Assembly (NCBI GenBank): GCA_019636445.1
Contig: JAHBXO010000049.1
Location: 1 to 38,031 of the forward strand
DNA: 38,031 nucleotides
Source: Gemmataceae bacterium
GTDB taxonomy: Bacteria > Planctomycetota > Planctomycetia > Gemmatales > Gemmataceae
Direction: 5' to 3'
Shown here: piece after piece, positions 34,955 to 38,031 of the stretch
How positions within the stretch are numbered: the stretch's first letter is position 1
How the letters are laid out: the number at the start of each line of letters is the position of its first letter
The notes under the pieces: model-generated
The model's database searches: none
Told to the model about the DNA's origin: nothing
The model's input: the letters and a program-made list of their open reading frames with translations, nothing else
Program-made: the position numbers and the translations under genes

Positions 34955-36628
34955 GTGCATTCGCCCGCCGCGTTGTACTACCATCCGGATGCCTACCTCG
35001 AACGCACGACTCCGGCGGGTCCCGGGGGGCCGGCCGGATTGATGGGCCGCCAAGTCGCGGGCCATCAGTTCCTCGATGCGTTTCTCGCGCATGGCTCGTG
35101 GCAAAGCCTCACCGCAGTCTTGCCGACGCGCGAGCGGGCCAAGCCACTCGTGCGCACCTGCCAGGACCATCCTTCCAGTCGACACGCCGTTCGCAAATTG
35201 CATTTGGTTCCGGAGGCGGACTTCCTCGCAGAGTTTGCATCGCCATCTCCACCCGCGAAGGTGTTGCACTTCCCAACACCGCCGGACGAGCGCTTCGCGT
35301 GGCTGCGTCACTCGCCCAACCCGGCGCCGGTCGCTCTCTGCGGAGTCACGCATACGCTCGCCTCGCCACAAGCGGTGGCCGCGTTATGTGCGTTGCACAC
35401 CGCACCGTTCGCATCCTGCGATGCACTCATCTGCACATCGGAAGCCGTGCGTGCGATGGTCCGTGCGGTCCTCGACGACTACGGCGACTACCTCGCCGAG
35501 CGTTTCGGCGGCAGGAATCATATTCGCCCCCGATTAGAAGTGATCCCACTCGGGGTAAATCCGGAGCGATATCGACCGGCCACACGCGACGACCGGCAAC
35601 GCAGTCGTGCGAAACTCCAGGTCACCGACGAGGAAGTGATGGTTCTGTGCGTGGGCCGGCTATCGCATCATGCGAAAGCTCATCCGTTCCCGTTATTCCA
35701 TGCAGCCAACGAATCGGCGAAACGCACGGGGCAGAAAGTCCACCTCGTCTTCGCCGGTTGGGCCGCGCATCCGGCGGTCGCCCAGGCGTTCCGCGATGGT
35801 GCGAATCGTTTCGCGCCGAATGTGCGCACCTCGTTCGTGGATGGCCAGAATGCCACGATTCGTCGAACCGTCTGGCACGCGGCGGATATTTTTGCTTCGC
35901 TGCCGGACAACATTCAGGAAACCTTCGGCCTCGTGATCCTCGAAGCGATGGCGTGTGGCTTGCCGGTGTTGGCTTCGGACTGGAATGGCTACCGTGACCT
36001 CGTCGTGGAGAACGAGACCGGATTCCGAGTGCCGACATTCTCGCTGCCGCAAGCCGCGAGTGGCGCGACTTTACGATTGCTCGCCGGTCAGACGAACTAC
36101 GATCACTTCCTCGCAGAGTGTTCGCAATCGATCATCGTCGATCTGGAGGCCGCTACTGAGAGATTGTCACGATTGGTCTCCGACGCCGCACTCCGGTTGC
36201 GGTTCGGCCTGGCCGGCCGTGAGCGAGTGATCAACCGTTTCGCCTGGTCCCGGGTTGTCGAGCGTTATGAGGCATTCTGGCGGGAGTTGGCCGATGCCGT
36301 GCCACCGTTTCCCGCTCGCCAACAGGGACCTGCCAAGTATCCGCACCTCGCGCATACGTTCGCCAATTACCCCACGCGATGGTTGGAGCCTACCACTATT
36401 CTGGAGCGGGTACCCGGCGCTCAATTGCCCGACCACCCGCTGACGAATTTCTCGGCAAACCTGCGAATCACGAACATGGCGAAACTTCAACAGGCGATCT
36501 CATCTCGGGAAATCGGTACTCTCGCGGAGTGGACGGCCGACTTCAGCGCGATCGGCGAACGGTCGGAATCGAACCTCGCCACAATCGCCTGGCTGCTCAA
36601 ATACGGTGTGCTCCGTAGTCACGTCTGA
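34955..36628 (+). CDS. Glycosyltransferase, GT-B fold, GT4-like
   Basis: 557 residues from a GTG at 34955, with GGGGA about 9 nt upstream. The N-terminal half has a sugar-acceptor-type Rossmann region; the C-terminal catalytic half is a Glycos_transf_1 domain: 'VMVLCVGRLSHHAKAHPF', 'KVHLVFAGWAAHP', then 'ETFGLVILEAMACGLPVLASDWNGYRD' with the donor-binding Glu-x7-Glu pair (Glu322, Glu330). No membrane segment, so cytoplasmic. It uses a nucleotide-activated sugar, but donor and acceptor cannot be told. About 110 residues after the GT domain (from roughly 445) have no recognised function. It begins 21 nt after the giant exoprotein stop, so co-transcription is likely; a role in glycosylating the giant protein or its cell-surface partner is inference only. 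Confidence 0.9.
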   Translation: MHSPAALYYHPDAYLERTTPAGPGGPAGLMGRQVAGHQFLDAFLAHGSWQSLTAVLPTRERAKPLVRTCQDHPSSRHAVRKLHLVPEADFLAEFASPSPPAKVLHFPTPPDERFAWLRHSPNPAPVALCGVTHTLASPQAVAALCALHTAPFASCDALICTSEAVRAMVRAVLDDYGDYLAERFGGRNHIRPRLEVIPLGVNPERYRPATRDDRQRSRAKLQVTDEEVMVLCVGRLSHHAKAHPFPLFHAANESAKRTGQKVHLVFAGWAAHPAVAQAFRDGANRFAPNVRTSFVDGQNATIRRTVWHAADIFASLPDNIQETFGLVILEAMACGLPVLASDWNGYRDLVVENETGFRVPTFSLPQAASGATLRLLAGQTNYDHFLAECSQSIIVDLEAATERLSRLVSDAALRLRFGLAGRERVINRFAWSRVVERYEAFWRELADAVPPFPARQQGPAKYPHLAHTFANYPTRWLEPTTILERVPGAQLPDHPLTNFSANLRITNMAKLQQAISSREIGTLAEWTADFSAIGERSESNLATIAWLLKYGVLRSHV

Positions 36629-36742
36629 ACTCGGCTGCAGTACGGGGCGTTGGAAGTGAGGGGGCACGGCACGGCCTCCGCGCGTGGCCATCGGCCTCGG
36701 GATGGGGTTCTTCCGCAGAGTTGATGATGAACATCGATTAGA

Positions 36743-36985
36743 ATGACGTACGCCCGATTCTCGCTCGGCAGGATGGCCGTCATGGCGGGCACGATCGCGT
36801 CGCGTCTTCCCGACGTTCCCGACTTCGACCTCACCGCCGTCAGCGTTGCCACCGAGATCATCGGGCTCGAATTTCAGCTCACCTCGGCTTCCGCATTTTG
36901 TCCCGTCTGCCATCAGCCCGCCACGCGGATCCACAGCCGATTCTCTCGCACGCTCGCCGACTATTCCGTGCATCGGCGTCAAACG
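36743..36985 (+). mobile_element. ISL3-family transposase, N-terminal fragment
   Basis: The frame encodes 'MAGTIASRLPDVPDFDLTAVSV' (two further in-frame ATGs upstream) and 'CPVCHQPATRIHSRFSRTLADYSVHRR', the first half of the zf-ISL3 zinc finger found at the start of ISL3-family transposases. Homology stops at about 36981-36986; the second zinc-ligand pair, helix-turn-helix and DDE domain are all absent. I found no terminal inverted repeat or target duplication. It abuts the truncated esterase, which is cut at the same point. Confidence 0.75.
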
Positions 36986-37149
36986 ATACCGTCCATCTCC
37001 CATTCTCGCATGACCTTGGCATCGATCGGGTCTTTCCTCGGATCGAAGTCGGCAAAGAGTTCCTTGACCGTGGCGGGAGCTTTCGGCTCCTCAGCGAAGG
37101 TGAAAGTCGGCAGCAGGAATACAAGCCCGATGAGGATGTACCGAATCAT
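36979..37149 (-). pseudogene. Secreted esterase (acetylxylan esterase-like), N-terminal fragment
   Basis: Only 56 codons remain. A signal peptide (MIRYILIGLVFLLPTFTFA) is followed by 'FDPRKDPIDAKVMREWEMDGIV', which resembles the start of planctomycete acetylxylan esterase/alpha-beta-hydrolase proteins; the next expected residue would be Tyr, but the frame hits TGA at 36979-36981 at the junction with the ISL3 fragment. The catalytic domain is missing. Its ATG overlaps the stop of the cupin fragment (ATGA, 37146-37149), showing the two were once adjacent genes of one operon. Confidence 0.65.
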
Positions 37150-37355
37150 TCGATCTTTCCTCCATACCGAACGCCCAGCCACACGGTCGGCTCGTCCGGC
37201 GTCGTCCAATCGACTCGATGCCTCCGGAACGCCGGGATGTTGACGAAATCACCGACTTTCATCTCGACCATGCCATCCTCGAACTGCAACCGGGCCGCTC
37301 CCTTCAAGACGATCACCCACTCGTGCTGCGGCTGGCCGGAGTCGGGGCCGAGAGA
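37146..37355 (-). pseudogene. Cupin-domain protein, 5'-truncated
   Basis: The minus-strand frame reads 'GQPQHEWVIVLKGAARLQFEDG', 'VGDFVNIPAFRRHRVDWT' and 'PTVWLGVRYGGKIE' before TGA at 37146-37148, the core and C-terminus of a small cupin. Upstream an in-frame TGA (37356-37358) closes the frame after 'LGPDS', and the expected N-terminal 40 or so residues are missing. The break coincides with the 3' end of the neighbouring unknown gene, suggesting a deletion that joined the two. Confidence 0.75.
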
Positions 37356-37765
37356 TCAAAGACCTCGGAGTGTTCTTCCTCGAAGAACTTCACTACCCGG
37401 TTCATTACGGCGAGCAGCCGTTTCTTGTGCGGACTTCGGGCGTAGTATGAGACCTGCCCGATTTCGTCGTTGAGCTTGTGCAGTTCGCTCGAGGTGACGG
37501 GGACGATCTGTGTGCCTTCACCGGCCTTCTCGATCTTCTTCTTGAGCATACCGCTCAGGTGAGTATGCTCGAGCAGTGTTTCCCGCTGCTGCTAGGTGAG
37601 CTTGAGCGGATAGGCGTGGCTGGCCTTCTTGGTCCGCTTGAGGCGGAAGACAATCGGCCCCGTGTCATTGACTGCCAAGTAGTCGGCAAGACCCTGCTGG
37701 AGTTTCTGCCGGGCTTGGGCCGGGGTCAGGGGCTTGTCGTCGGCGGGTTGATTCTTGCGGGGCAT
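37313..37765 (-). pseudogene. Small unknown protein gene interrupted by an in-frame amber codon
   Basis: From the ATG at 37765 (GGAG 8 nt upstream) the frame encodes 57 residues (MPRKNQPADDKPLTPAQARQ to AYPLKLT), then TAG at 37592-37594. The same frame continues with equally protein-like sequence: 'QQRETLLEHTHLSGMLKKKIEKAG', 'IGQVSYYARSPHKKRLLAVM', 'FFEEEHSEVFD'. The tail after about 37350 is out-of-family and runs into the cupin fragment. I do not recognise the family; it is highly charged, without signal peptide or membrane segment, probably cytoplasmic. It could be an authentic nonsense mutation, a sequencing error or, less likely, readthrough. Confidence 0.6.
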
Positions 37766-37943
37766 CGGTGACTCCGTTCGATGTTATACTTCTTTAAACT
37801 GACCACTGTGGATCAACCGCTCAAAATGCCGCTCCACTCGCTTCGGCATCGTTCCGCCCCGGACCAGCTCCCAACTCCATGTTGATCGTGAAAACCCGCT
37901 GGGTCAAGTTGGCCGACGAAAGGAATAGCCATTCTCCATCGGC

Positions 37944-37960
37944 AACTCGCGGAGCGAGTT
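37944..37960. repeat. Perfect short inverted repeat in the right-end intergenic region
   Basis: aactcgc-gga-gcgagtt makes a 7-bp perfect stem with a 3-nt loop. It lies in the 266-bp stretch 37766-38031, in which I see no gene: the one open frame (37813-38028, minus) lacks recognisable protein character. Confidence 0.4.
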
Positions 37961-38031
37961 CCCGACTCTGTTTGATGCGTAATGATCATCGCGACACGGT
38001 TCGAGTGTCGGGATCTCACTTCGCTCAAGGC

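Noticed and set aside
37766..38031. Minus-strand frame at the right edge as a gene
   Set aside because: No domain, no ribosome site, composition unlike neighbours, and a palindrome inside it; more likely intergenic.

Overview
The window looks like chromosomal DNA of a planctomycete, most likely a Gemmata-type (Gemmataceae) organism. The evidence is high GC, several families almost confined to that phylum (PSCyt1/DUF1549/DUF1553, DUF1587-1592-1588-1585, DUF1552, DUF1501), Cys-type sulfatases, an ECF sigma factor beside eukaryote-like kinases, and a giant exoprotein whose N-terminus carries an LEDRVTPA motif. No rRNA, tRNA or CRISPR was seen. All assignments come from reading the sequence; no database search was run.

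Left part (1-8645, minus strand): reading in the transcribed direction, a DUF1587-1595-1592-1588-1585 cytochrome-type protein, a DUF1552 protein and a secreted protein of unknown function form a tight operon. Two short gene remnants follow (a frameshifted cupin and the tail of a DUF1552/DUF1501-like protein), then an SGSH-like sulfatase and a second sulfatase that has lost its N-terminus and runs off the left edge. Divergently (8875-13427, plus strand) lies the second classical planctomycete pair, PSCyt1-DUF1549-DUF1553 plus DUF1501. These sets are commonly linked to processing of complex, often sulfated, polysaccharides, but their biochemistry is poorly known.

Middle (13614-17968, plus strand): a compact signalling cassette of an ECF sigma factor, a protein with an anti-sigma-type zinc finger fused to a degenerate (pseudo)kinase domain, and an active-looking membrane Ser/Thr kinase with a TPR-like C-terminal part.

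Right part (18074-36628, plus strand): one 5619-codon gene encodes a giant secreted mosaic protein: beta-solenoid repeats, SBBP-like repeats, PKD/Ig-like domains, FG-GAP repeats, an inserted propeller-like segment, RTX blocks including a 111-bp tandem array, a metzincin protease domain (HELGHLLGLRH), a PPC domain, further Ig-like repeats and a C-terminal RTX/M10-type end. A GT4-like glycosyltransferase starts 21 nt after it. A plausible but unproven reading is that the cassette controls the giant protein and the glycosyltransferase modifies it or the surface that holds it.

Far right (36743-38031) is a patch of broken genes: an ISL3 transposase fragment abutting a truncated esterase, a truncated cupin overlapping that esterase, and a small unknown gene interrupted by an amber codon.
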